The position numbers and the translations under genes are program-made. The notes under the pieces are model-generated. The model saw nothing but the letters and a program-made list of their open reading frames with translations. It searched no databases and was not told where the DNA came from. This document shows positions 1 through 7,426 of a DNA stretch of 25,906 nt, in pieces. The stretch covers positions 14,524 through 40,429 of the forward strand of contig DDIL01000173.1 of the NCBI GenBank assembly GCA_002338515.1, given 5' to 3'. Source of the DNA: Glaciecola sp. UBA1851 (GTDB lineage: Bacteria > Pseudomonadota > Gammaproteobacteria > Enterobacterales > Alteromonadaceae). How positions within the stretch are numbered: position 1 is the first letter of the stretch; the number at the start of each line of letters is the position of its first letter.

Positions 1-501
1 TTGAAAGTAGCAAACAATGATAAACCGGCATTTGAAAAGTTGTATATGGCAACAAAAAATCAAATGTATGCGATTGCACTTAACATCCTAAAAAGACCAG
101 AATTAGCTGAAGAAGCATGCCAAGAAGGGTATGTAAAAATCTGGTACAACGCATCAAGTTATCAAGAAGGTCAAGGAACCGTCCTGACCTGGATGATTAG
201 TATCGTTCGATATCGCGCATTAGATATGCTGCGTTATAAAAAGGTACGTAAAGAAGAGCCCCTCGAAGATGACATTGTCCTAACAGTCGATCTAGATTTT
301 GTTCAAAGCGTTAGTGGCAACGACAAACTTAAAAGTTGCATGAGTGAGCTTGAATTAGCTCAACGTCAGGCAATACAACTAGCATTTGTAAAAGGTCTAT
401 CCCATGCTGAAGTTGTGGAATCTATTGATTCTCCTTTAGGCTCAGTGAAAAGCTGGATTAGACGGGGACTGAAAAGCCTTAAGAGGTGTTTGACATCATG
501 A
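1..501 (+). CDS. ECF sigma-70 family factor, 5' end outside window
   Basis: An extracytoplasmic-function sigma factor that would direct RNA polymerase to a small regulon when released by the anti-sigma factor encoded next. The visible 166 residues hold sigma region 2 (about residues 10-80, with AFEKLY, AEEACQEGYVKIW and TWMISIVRYRALD) and region 4 (about 113-165, with QRQAIQLAF, GLSHAEV and PLGSVKSWIRRGLKSLK). These phrases are typical of the sigma class that pairs with RskA-type anti-sigma factors. Relatives usually have about 15 more residues before this point, and no ribosome site can be seen, so the TTG at base 1 is probably an internal codon and the gene is cut by the window edge. Its stop overlaps the next start as ATGA, indicating translational coupling. 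Its target genes are not known from sequence; the DUF4331 region downstream is the obvious candidate. Confidence 0.9.
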   Translation: MKVANNDKPAFEKLYMATKNQMYAIALNILKRPELAEEACQEGYVKIWYNASSYQEGQGTVLTWMISIVRYRALDMLRYKKVRKEEPLEDDIVLTVDLDFVQSVSGNDKLKSCMSELELAQRQAIQLAFVKGLSHAEVVESIDSPLGSVKSWIRRGLKSLKRCLTS

Positions 502-1277
502 AATACTCAAATCAAGAGCTAGTTTCAAGCTTAGCGGCTGAGTACGTGTTGGGTACCCTTAGAGGAAAAGCGCGTGTTAAATTTGAAACGTTAAGAGCCT
601 CAAGAAAAGATGTGCAGGAATGGGTTTGGTATTGGGAATCCCAACTTAACCAGATTGGAAACGCTATCCCTCCTATTGAACCGTCTCCAAAATTGTGGGA
701 CAAAATAAGTTCGAAGATCGAATACAACACAAGTGATAGCGGAGTTAAATTCACATCTCAAGATATTAAAAATGAGCAGGCTGATAGTGGCACATCAAAC
801 CGTAACGTTACCCAATTCCCAAAATCTGAACCTAGCGCTCAGCCTAAAAGTAGCCCTTGGAAATTGGCATCAGGCTTTGCAGTTGCAGCTTGCTTGGTAT
901 TAGCAATATTACTTGTCTCTGAACAGCAAGATGTTAAGCCCGAAGTAACAAGTTTAGCGATTGTTCTAAATGAAGAGTCTAAAGTACTTTGGTCTCTTGA
1001 TGTACTTCCTGACCGCATTACAGTGAAAACCACACAAAATTTACCTGTACTTTCAAGCAATGATTATCAGCTGTGGGTAGTGGCTAAAACTGGCGGTGAT
1101 CCTATCCCCATTGCATTACTTCCGCAAAGGGGCGAATCAACAATTAATGCTACTTTACCTTTGGCGTATTCCGAAATTGCGGCTATAGCGGTTAGTAAAG
1201 AGCCAATAGGTGGTTCACCTACTGGCAAACCTACAGAAGTGCTATACATAACTGATTTAATTTTAATTAACAGCTAG
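498..1277 (+). CDS. RskA-family anti-sigma factor (membrane protein)
   Basis: Anti-sigma factor expected to hold the preceding ECF sigma factor at the inner membrane until a signal triggers its release. The N-terminal cytoplasmic part carries the typical LAAEYVLGTLRGKAR segment. One membrane helix lies at about residues 121-141. The periplasmic C-terminal domain has RskA features: YQLWVV, a GGDPIP turn and EPIGGSPTGKPT near the end. I chose ATG 498 rather than the in-frame GTG at 486 because it makes an ATGA overlap with the sigma-factor stop and has AGAGG about ten bases upstream. The result is 259 residues. The signal sensed cannot be read from the sequence. No zinc-binding HxxxCxxC motif is present, so this is not the ZAS type of anti-sigma factor. 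Confidence 0.88.
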   Translation: MKYSNQELVSSLAAEYVLGTLRGKARVKFETLRASRKDVQEWVWYWESQLNQIGNAIPPIEPSPKLWDKISSKIEYNTSDSGVKFTSQDIKNEQADSGTSNRNVTQFPKSEPSAQPKSSPWKLASGFAVAACLVLAILLVSEQQDVKPEVTSLAIVLNEESKVLWSLDVLPDRITVKTTQNLPVLSSNDYQLWVVAKTGGDPIPIALLPQRGESTINATLPLAYSEIAAIAVSKEPIGGSPTGKPTEVLYITDLILINS

Positions 1278-1306
1278 GTCATGTTGTTCTTTGTTGTATG
1301 AGTTTT

Positions 1307-1406
1307 GTTCACTCAATGTGCTTCACGATCGCGGCACTTGTTCGCCTGCGCAGTTATTCTGCATCAAGAGCATGTAACAAAAAAACGAGTAGCACATTGA
1401 ATGAAC
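1307..1406. repeat. 100-base element with 16-base inverted ends
   Basis: Bases 1307-1322 (GTTCACTCAATGTGCT) are the reverse complement of 1391-1406 (AGCACATTGAATGAAC) at 15 of 16 positions. The 68 bases between are partly G+C-rich. It could be a small non-coding RNA with a long closing stem, a large terminator-like fold or a MITE-like remnant. No flanking target-site duplication is visible and no second copy was noticed in this window. Confidence 0.55.
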
Positions 1407-1424
1407 CCTGTGGGCAGCGCTTGG

Positions 1425-1466
1425 GAATTATTTACATTCGATTGCTTTATGGTGTGTAAATAATTC
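1425..1466. repeat. Perfect 12-base inverted repeat with 18-base loop
   Basis: GAATTATTTACA at 1425-1436 is exactly matched by TGTAAATAATTC at 1455-1466. A T-rich run (TTGTTTTTATT) follows on the + strand, so it could be an AT-rich intrinsic terminator for the sigma/anti-sigma operon. It could equally be a dyad operator. The G+C-poor stem makes the terminator reading uncertain. Confidence 0.5.
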
Positions 1467-1665
1467 TTGTTTTTATTAGTAAAAAAATCTTTTTCACCCT
1501 CCTAAATTTTGAATAGCACTCACCTACTACTCTTCTCGAATGATTAATAATCTTTATTAAACATAAACTTACTAAACCAATAGCAAGTCTAATTATTGAC
1601 TCTGTCTGGGCTAAACAAAGCCATATTATCCTCGGCCCTATCGTTGCTGCATAAATCAAGTTGAA

Positions 1666-1691
1666 GAAACGCGATGTGAAACAACTTCGTC
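1666..1691 (+). promoter_or_regulatory. Candidate ECF-type promoter for the DUF4331 gene
   Basis: GAAAC at 1666-1670 and CGTC at 1688-1691 are separated by 17 bases. This resembles the AAC ... CGTC layout common to many ECF sigma factors. It lies about 125 bases before the DUF4331 start, next to an ECF sigma gene. The motif is short and could occur by chance; the promoter of the sigma operon itself, which would be the best comparison, lies outside the window. Confidence 0.28.
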
Positions 1692-1817
1692 AAAACCTTT
1701 TAAATCAATTGGCTTAATACGAATAATTAAAAATTCGAAATTAGCTGCATCTAGTTTTACAACTCACGCGTTTGGCTTTATGCAAGATGATTTAATCAAT
1801 GAAAAAAGGAAGACGTC

Positions 1818-3437
1818 ATGAAACTTACAAAACAAAGTTTATTTAATAAAAGTAAAATTACGACAGCAATTGCAACCACGTTATGCACGGGTTTAATATC
1901 TATCGATGCTTTAGCATCCAGCCATAGAGAAGCGCCGAATATCACACGTATGCCAACGGTAGATTCTACAGATTTCTATATATTTAATAGTTATGAAGCA
2001 GGTCGTGGCGACTATGTCACTATGATTGCCAACTACATTCCGCTACAAGATGCTTATGGTGGTCCAAACTATTTCCCTATGGATCCCGCTGCGTCATACA
2101 ATATTCATATTGATACTGATGGTGATGCCATTGAAGATATTACTTTTGCATTTGATTTTAAGCGCATGCTTGCCAATGAAAATACAGGTGTAAAACTAAT
2201 GATTGGCCCTGATGGTGACAAGAAAGCAGTGGGCGTGCCACTCGTAAACATTGGAGCAATTTCTAGTACGAATCAAATGAGTGCTAATTTTACAGAAAGT
2301 TACTCTATCCAAGTAATAGATGGTGATGTTAGAACAGGAACCACATCAACCATCACTAACATGACGAGCGGCGGTGAATCATTTAGCAAACCGCTTGATT
2401 ATATAGGTAATAAAACGTTTACCAGTATGCAAGACTATGAAATATATGCGGATTCATTTATTTATGACATAAACATTGAGGGTTGTTCAGAGCCTGGCCG
2501 TGTTTTTGTGGGACAGCGCAAAGATCCATTTGTAGTCAACCTAGGTAAAACATTCGACTTAGTGAATTATGTACCAGTAGAAGGTGATAGTGCGCCAAGT
2601 GCAAATGATGCTGGCGGATTCCCAGGTGGTATTACTCAAGATTCAAACAACGATGATTTAAGAGACAAAAACGTTACCAGTATTGCAATTGAAGTACCTA
2701 CTGATTGTGTGACCGGCGATGGTAATGGCGTAATTGGTGCATGGACAACAGCGAGGTTACCACAAGCAAGAATACTTAATCCTAATGCAACATTTGATAA
2801 ACCAGAAGTAAATGGTGGGGCATTAACTCAAGTGTCTAGACTTGGCTCTCCGTTAGTTAATGAGTTAGTGATTGCAATTGAAGACAAAGATAAATTTTCT
2901 TCAGCACATCCTATAAATGATGGACAGTTTGCAGATTACGTTACTAATCCTGCGTTACCAGAATTACTAAACATATTATTCTTAGATGCGGTAAATACAA
3001 CATTAGGTGCTGAATTGCCAACACTTGCGCCAACTAATTTTCCTCGTCAAGACTTAATTGCCGCATTCTTAACTGGCTTCGCTGGCGTGAATCAACAAGC
3101 GACGGTTACGCCATCTGAAATGCTTCGTCTTAATACGGGTATTCCAGCAACACCCCAATCTGAGCAATCTGCTTTTGGTGTACCGGGTAATGATTTAGCA
3201 GGCTTTCCAAATGGACGACGTCCTGGCGATGATGTGGTAGATATTGCACTTAGAGTAGTAATGGGCGCTTTATGTCACCCTATTCCCGTTAATGGTGAGC
3301 CAACCAACCTTGGATTATGTGCCCCAGAAGACGCAAATGTAGGTAATGTGCCATTTACAGATGGAGCACCATTAAATGCAGATATGATGATGAACACATT
3401 CCCCTATTTAGCTACGCCGCTAGCTGGCTCTGAATAG
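1818..3437 (+). CDS. Secreted DUF4331 family protein
   Basis: A 539-residue exported protein of the DUF4331 family, whose function is unknown. A signal peptide covers about residues 1-33 (charged start, hydrophobic core, DALA then SSHREAP). The SHREAP motif right after cleavage is the family hallmark. Other typical segments are DSTDFYIF, NIHIDTDGDAIEDITFAF, FVGQRKDPF, TSIAIEVP, WTTARLPQ, SRLGSPLVNE and the terminal FPYLATPLAGS. A strong ribosome site (AAAAGGAAG) stands just before the ATG. It lies downstream of an ECF sigma/anti-sigma pair and 35 bases ahead of a lipoprotein gene, so it is probably co-transcribed with that gene and possibly controlled by the sigma factor. The protein is likely periplasmic or released. 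No catalytic motif is recognised and a biochemical role should not be assumed. Confidence 0.88.
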   Translation: MKLTKQSLFNKSKITTAIATTLCTGLISIDALASSHREAPNITRMPTVDSTDFYIFNSYEAGRGDYVTMIANYIPLQDAYGGPNYFPMDPAASYNIHIDTDGDAIEDITFAFDFKRMLANENTGVKLMIGPDGDKKAVGVPLVNIGAISSTNQMSANFTESYSIQVIDGDVRTGTTSTITNMTSGGESFSKPLDYIGNKTFTSMQDYEIYADSFIYDINIEGCSEPGRVFVGQRKDPFVVNLGKTFDLVNYVPVEGDSAPSANDAGGFPGGITQDSNNDDLRDKNVTSIAIEVPTDCVTGDGNGVIGAWTTARLPQARILNPNATFDKPEVNGGALTQVSRLGSPLVNELVIAIEDKDKFSSAHPINDGQFADYVTNPALPELLNILFLDAVNTTLGAELPTLAPTNFPRQDLIAAFLTGFAGVNQQATVTPSEMLRLNTGIPATPQSEQSAFGVPGNDLAGFPNGRRPGDDVVDIALRVVMGALCHPIPVNGEPTNLGLCAPEDANVGNVPFTDGAPLNADMMMNTFPYLATPLAGSE

Positions 3438-3472
3438 TGACAAATACTTTTAACTAAGTTAAGGAATATAAA

Positions 3473-3973
3473 ATGAAAAACTTATCTAAATTGCTAATTT
3501 TGGGGACATGTACTATCGCACTATCGGGTTGTTTCGATGAAGATGACGATCCGATAGAAGTGAATAGTCCACCTGAAGCTGGCTCAGTGAGCTTGATTAC
3601 ACAAACAGAAACTGACATTAATGACCAACTTACGGCTAATGATGCTGATGGAGACAACTTAGTGTTCGCTGTTGTTGAGGAACCACAATTAGGTCAATTG
3701 ACTTTACAAAGCGATGGTAACTTTACCTATACTCCGAATGCTGAAATAACCGGTACAGACAGCTTTGTATTTTCTGTTACCGATGACTCATCTGCTCCTG
3801 TTAGTGGGACAGTTGATATCACTATTGAGCTTCTAGAGGTATCATTTAGGTCTCAAAGCAGACTAGCGTTTCAACAAATGAATATGGATTTACCTTTATC
3901 AGTTAACGGTAGGGTATTTATTCAAGATGTTACAGAACAAAATGAGTATCAAGATTTAATTGACGCAAATTAG
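3473..3973 (+). CDS. Outer-membrane lipoprotein with a cadherin/Ig-like domain
   Basis: A small exported lipoprotein of 166 residues. The lipobox LSGC ends at Cys20, and the residue after it is Phe rather than Asp, which favours sorting to the outer membrane. A short acidic linker (DEDDDP) is followed by one bacterial cadherin/Ig-like repeat at about residues 30-118. It shows NSPPEAG, the calcium-site style NDADGDNLVF, and FTYTPNAEITGTDSFVFSV. The last 45 or so residues (from VSFRSQSR to the stop) are not recognised. AAGGA precedes the ATG at good spacing, and the gene follows the DUF4331 gene by 35 bases, so the two likely form an operon. Such single domains usually serve in adhesion or as calcium-stabilised spacers. 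The precise role is unknown. Confidence 0.8.
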   Translation: MKNLSKLLILGTCTIALSGCFDEDDDPIEVNSPPEAGSVSLITQTETDINDQLTANDADGDNLVFAVVEEPQLGQLTLQSDGNFTYTPNAEITGTDSFVFSVTDDSSAPVSGTVDITIELLEVSFRSQSRLAFQQMNMDLPLSVNGRVFIQDVTEQNEYQDLIDAN

Positions 3974-4107
3974 CGGTTTGACAATTTAATTAAAGGCTGT
4001 CTGAAATTAAGAAGTATATTTTGAGACGCTTATGATTAGTTGACGTTGTATAGCCAAGGAAGGCGCTTCAATGACATTTTTTAACTAACTAAAGAAATAA
4101 GAATTTT

Positions 4108-4923
4108 ATGAAAACATTTATTCGCTTTATAGGTATTACCGCCTTTTTGATGTTACTAAGTAGCCAAGCAAGCTCACATGATTTTTGGCTAAAACCTGCT
4201 AAATTCCGAGTTGAGCAAGCTAGTAATATTCCTGTTCAGTTTAGAATTGGACACAAAGATAGTGCAGAGCCATGGGGCTTAAGATGGGACAGAGTAGTAT
4301 CCATTCGTCAATACCATTCAACTGGTGTAACTGATATGTCTAGCACCCTTGTACCTTCTGGAAATTTAACTCAAGGAATTGCCACCGCTAATATTGAAGA
4401 AGATGGAACAATAATCATTGGGTTTGAAAGCTACCACAGTGTCAGTGTGTTGGGACCAGAAAAATTTAATGGCTACTTAGAAACTGAAGGGCTTGACCAT
4501 ATCATTGAATTTAGAAATCAAAATGGTTCGTTTGAAGATGCGGGAACCGAAATTTACTCTCGAAAAGCTAAAGCAATGATTCAATCTGGCTCTAATATTA
4601 CTGATAATGCGCTAAAACCGATTGGACAAACATTGGAAATAGTGCCACTAGACCATCCATATGATCTTGGTTCAAGTAATGAAATTCGAGTACAGGTACT
4701 TTATAAAGGCAAAGCGTTAGCGAATTCAAAAATTAAGCTTGTATCATTGACGGATGAAACATTTGCCGACCAATTTATGAGAACGAATAACCAAGGTATA
4801 GCCACATTTAAGATAAACGATACGGGTGAATGGCGTTTTAATACCGTTTGGTCTATGCCATTAAATGGCAATAATCGTGCAGATTTTGAAACCTATTTTT
4901 CTAGTTTAACAATAGGATATTAA
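4108..4923 (+). CDS. Secreted DUF4198 domain protein
   Basis: A 271-residue exported protein of the DUF4198 family. The signal peptide ends near SSQASS and the mature chain begins with HDFWLKP, the family signature. Homologues often sit beside metal transporters or TonB-dependent receptors and include NikK-type periplasmic components of nickel uptake. The N-terminal histidine may bind metal, but that is inference. The second half (about residues 175-271) looks like a beta-sandwich carrying KGKALANSKIKLVS and NNQGIATFKINDTGEWRF, typical of the family. It stands 134 bases after the lipoprotein gene, with no clear terminator between, so it may belong to the same ECF-linked group. No transporter or receptor gene is adjacent, so a metal-uptake role cannot be concluded here. 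Confidence 0.82.
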   Translation: MKTFIRFIGITAFLMLLSSQASSHDFWLKPAKFRVEQASNIPVQFRIGHKDSAEPWGLRWDRVVSIRQYHSTGVTDMSSTLVPSGNLTQGIATANIEEDGTIIIGFESYHSVSVLGPEKFNGYLETEGLDHIIEFRNQNGSFEDAGTEIYSRKAKAMIQSGSNITDNALKPIGQTLEIVPLDHPYDLGSSNEIRVQVLYKGKALANSKIKLVSLTDETFADQFMRTNNQGIATFKINDTGEWRFNTVWSMPLNGNNRADFETYFSSLTIGY

Positions 4924-4936
4924 TCTAAAATAATAC

Positions 4937-4978
4937 AAAGGGTAAAAAGCATCATGCTTTAGCAATTTTTACCCTTTT
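4937..4978. terminator. Bidirectional intrinsic terminator
   Basis: AAAGGGTAAAAA (4937-4948) pairs with TTTTTACCCTTT (4966-4977) around an inner small hairpin, with T runs on one side and A runs on the other. It lies between the converging DUF4198 and DUF2959 genes and can serve both. Confidence 0.8.
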
Positions 4979-4997
4979 ATCATTCAACTCACCTAGT

Positions 4998-5693
4998 TTA
5001 TTGAGACTGTAAAGATTGAATAAACTCGTTCGATTGGGCAATTGCAGTATTCATTTCACCTACCAGAATATTAATATCTTTTTTAATAGTTGAAAATTCA
5101 CCTTGTAGTGCTCCAATAGCATTTGCATTTAAATTATGCTTTAAATATAAAACATTATCATTTAACGCGGTAAGCACTGGAGGCATACTAGATTCTACTT
5201 TTCGCATTGAACGCAAAAGTTTGTTGTATTTAAGTTGTGTATCTTTTAGCTTTTTTTGACTATCTCTGCGAAGGTTTGCATTACTAATCTGTTGTAGCTC
5301 TTCTTCCCACTCTCTAAATAATGATTCAGCTACGCTTTCAACTTTATTTATTCGAGAAGTTACCTGTTCAGCACTATCGGCGCTTGCGTCATATTGATCT
5401 TTTAAATTTTCATATACTTCTTCAAGCTCACCACCATCGAAGTTGATTAGTGTACTAAACTCGTCTAGGGCACTAACAAATTGCTTTTGAGCATCTTCTT
5501 GAGTCTCTTGAGCATCTTCGACCCGATCCACTAAAATATCACGTTTTTCAACGCCAACTTTACTCCACATATCAAAGTATGCATCTTGTACCGCAGATGC
5601 ACAGCCGGTTAGATATACGAAAGCACCAAGCATGACCGAGACTTTAAAAAAAGTTTTGACCATTGAACCAGCCTTATTAAGGTTTTTGTACAT
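4998..5693 (-). CDS. DUF2959 family coiled-coil lipoprotein
   Basis: A 231-residue lipoprotein of the DUF2959 family, of unknown function. The lipobox LTGC ends at Cys31. The mature part begins with the conserved AYFDMWSKVGVEKRDILVDRVEDAQ segment of the family (split here as AYFDMWSKVGVEKRD plus ILVDRVEDAQ). It is mostly charged heptad-rich helix, so a periplasmic coiled coil anchored to a membrane is likely. The first ATG has AGGAAA seven bases upstream. An internal ATG at residue 11 also has a fair site (AAGG) and would give a more ordinary signal peptide, so the true start is undecided. The gene is alone on this strand and shares the 278-base divergent region with the prolyl aminopeptidase gene. 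Confidence 0.82.
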   Translation of the reverse strand: MYKNLNKAGSMVKTFFKVSVMLGAFVYLTGCASAVQDAYFDMWSKVGVEKRDILVDRVEDAQETQEDAQKQFVSALDEFSTLINFDGGELEEVYENLKDQYDASADSAEQVTSRINKVESVAESLFREWEEELQQISNANLRRDSQKKLKDTQLKYNKLLRSMRKVESSMPPVLTALNDNVLYLKHNLNANAIGALQGEFSTIKKDINILVGEMNTAIAQSNEFIQSLQSQ

Positions 5694-5971
5694 TGTTATT
5701 TTCCTAAACTTTTGCTACCTAATGACGATGTTAGCACCTAGTTGAAGAGAAAACACGACTTGCATTCAAAATTTGTTATGTTCAAATCAAGCCAACTGAG
5801 TTTCTAAAAATCAATCTTTCCTGATTACATCAACTATACTTAACAGTGGGGGTTGCATTTATAGCAAGTTTGTTAAGAGAAAGTATGCGAGTAAATAAAG
5901 ATTTTCCTGCTTTGCAAAATCACCCATAGATGATAAAACGTTACTATAGATAACTTTAGGACATAGAACAC

Positions 5972-6913
5972 ATGGACGGAGCCAAACAATCGCGCATAAC
6001 CAATATTGAGACATCTGATGGTCATTCAATTTATGTTGAGGAATCGGGACAACCAGACGGTATACCTATATTATTTCTCCATGGTGGACCAGGAGCTGGA
6101 ATTGGAACAAGTTATCAATGGCTTTTTCTAAGGTCACTTAAATATAGAGTGATTGCATTTGATCAAAGAGGATGCGGTAAAAGCAAGCCATTTGCTGAAC
6201 TTGAAAATAATACTACCACTAATTTAATTGAAGACATTGAGCAAATACGACAACATTTTAATATTGAAAAATGGGTAGTTTTTGGTGGCTCTTGGGGGTC
6301 AACATTAGCCTTAGTATATTCAATTTTTCATCCAAATCAGGTAACTGGATTGATTTTACGGGGCATATTTTTAGGTCGCAAAGACGATGCCAATTGGTTT
6401 ACTTCAGCAAACACAGGAGCAAGCCAAGTATTCCCTCAAGAATATTTAGCATTTACTCAAAACATCGAAAACACTAACGAGATAATACCCGAATTTTTTA
6501 AAAAACTAACTAGCCACAATCAGCACGAGCGCGATACCGCCGCAAAGCAGTGGTTTGATTGGGAAGGTGCAATATCAAAATTAAACACTGACGGACTCAT
6601 TGCAAGCGAACACGCTTCTGACCAACAAATTTATTCTTTGGCGTTATTAGAATGCTATTATCTTATGAATGGTTGCTTTATAAATGAAAATTTTATTTTA
6701 GAAAATTGTGACAAGATACAACATATACCGACTCATATTGTGCATGGCAGGTACGATATGGTTTGTAAATGTGAAGCCGCAGTAGCGTTACATAAATCTT
6801 TACCTAATTCCATCTTAACTATTGTGAATAATGCTGGGCATAGTATGACCGAGCCGGGTATCAGCAGCGCACTAATTGATTGTCTTGATAAAATGTATGT
6901 ACATTTAAAATAG
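5972..6913 (+). CDS. pip: Prolyl aminopeptidase (alpha/beta-hydrolase)
   Basis: A cytoplasmic proline iminopeptidase (EC 3.4.11.5), which removes N-terminal proline from peptides. The 313-residue length and all landmarks fit peptidase family S33: oxyanion-hole HGGPG at residues 38-42, DQRGCGKS at 64-71, nucleophile Ser107 in GGSWGS, acid Asp262 in HGRYD, and His290 in NAGHS. AGGA lies about ten bases before the ATG. Where many relatives have CP after the GRYD motif, this protein reads CK, a small variation away from the catalytic residues. It precedes dtd by 45 bases on the same strand and may be read through with it, though their functions are unrelated. Confidence 0.9.
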   Translation: MDGAKQSRITNIETSDGHSIYVEESGQPDGIPILFLHGGPGAGIGTSYQWLFLRSLKYRVIAFDQRGCGKSKPFAELENNTTTNLIEDIEQIRQHFNIEKWVVFGGSWGSTLALVYSIFHPNQVTGLILRGIFLGRKDDANWFTSANTGASQVFPQEYLAFTQNIENTNEIIPEFFKKLTSHNQHERDTAAKQWFDWEGAISKLNTDGLIASEHASDQQIYSLALLECYYLMNGCFINENFILENCDKIQHIPTHIVHGRYDMVCKCEAAVALHKSLPNSILTIVNNAGHSMTEPGISSALIDCLDKMYVHLK

Positions 6914-6958
6914 TCTTTGTATTATTTAACGATGTTTCATAATTAGTTAGGTCTCTGT

Positions 6959-7396
6959 TTGATAGGGTTAATTCAAATTGTTAATTCGGCTTCTGTCGCA
7001 ATTAATGAAACAGTAGTCAGCAGTATAAATAAAGGCATGTTACTCCTTTTAGGAGTTGAACAGTCTGATACTGATATAGAAATTGCTAAAATGGCTAAAA
7101 AGGTAGCAAATATGCGAGTTTTTCCTGATGAGAATGGGAAAACAAACTTAAGTTTAAGCGATATTGACGGCGAACTATTAGTCGTATCTCAATTCACTTT
7201 ATTGGCTAGTTTGGAAAAAGGTAACCGCCCTGGATTTAGTAATGCTGGCTCACCTGAATCATCAAAGAAAATATATCAGGCTTTTCTCACTCACTTTGAA
7301 CACAACTATGGTCCATGTAAGCAAGGCCAGTTTGGAGCCGACATGAATGTTTCACTTGTTAATAATGGGCCTGCCACTTATTATCTTAAAATCTAG
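6959..7396 (+). CDS. dtd: D-aminoacyl-tRNA deacylase
   Basis: Cytoplasmic proofreading enzyme that hydrolyses D-aminoacyl-tRNA, including D-Tyr-tRNA, and also acts on glycyl-tRNA(Ala) mischarges. The 145 residues carry both active-site signatures of the family: SQFTL (in VVSQFTLLAS) and the cross-subunit NxGPxT motif near the C-terminus (NNGPAT). The start is TTG at 6959, preceded by TTAGG with seven bases between. It aligns the protein start (MIGLIQIVNSASV) with the usual MxxLIQRV..ASV of known Dtd, and no ATG gives a comparable fit. The next gene encodes a YiiD-type protein, the same neighbour dtd has in Escherichia coli, which supports both calls. Confidence 0.93.
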   Translation: MIGLIQIVNSASVAINETVVSSINKGMLLLLGVEQSDTDIEIAKMAKKVANMRVFPDENGKTNLSLSDIDGELLVVSQFTLLASLEKGNRPGFSNAGSPESSKKIYQAFLTHFEHNYGPCKQGQFGADMNVSLVNNGPATYYLKI

Positions 7397-7426
7397 ATAT
7401 GTAGATATAACTTGAAGGGATAATCT

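Larger units (their letters stand above)
1278..1817. other. 540-base non-coding gap with several structured elements
   Basis: No convincing gene is seen between the anti-sigma factor and the DUF4331 gene. The gap holds a 100-base element with inverted ends (1307-1406), a perfect 12-base inverted repeat (1425-1466) and a candidate ECF-type promoter (1666-1691). Its last bases carry a good ribosome site (AAAAGGAAG) for the gene at 1818. The stretch 1320-1360 is clearly richer in G+C than its surroundings. The length suggests a long 5' leader, a small RNA gene or the remains of something lost. Confidence 0.6.

Noticed and set aside
486..497. GTG start at 486 for the anti-sigma factor
   Set aside because: The ATG at 498 gives the ATGA overlap with the sigma-factor stop and a properly spaced ribosome site.
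1307..1406. Integron attC site
   Set aside because: The inverted ends lack the RYYYAAC and GTTRRRY core sites and no cassette or integrase is nearby.
1447..1659. Open frame of 70 codons on the - strand in the gap before the DUF4331 gene
   Set aside because: No ribosome site worth noting and no family resemblance; composition looks like translated AT-rich non-coding DNA.
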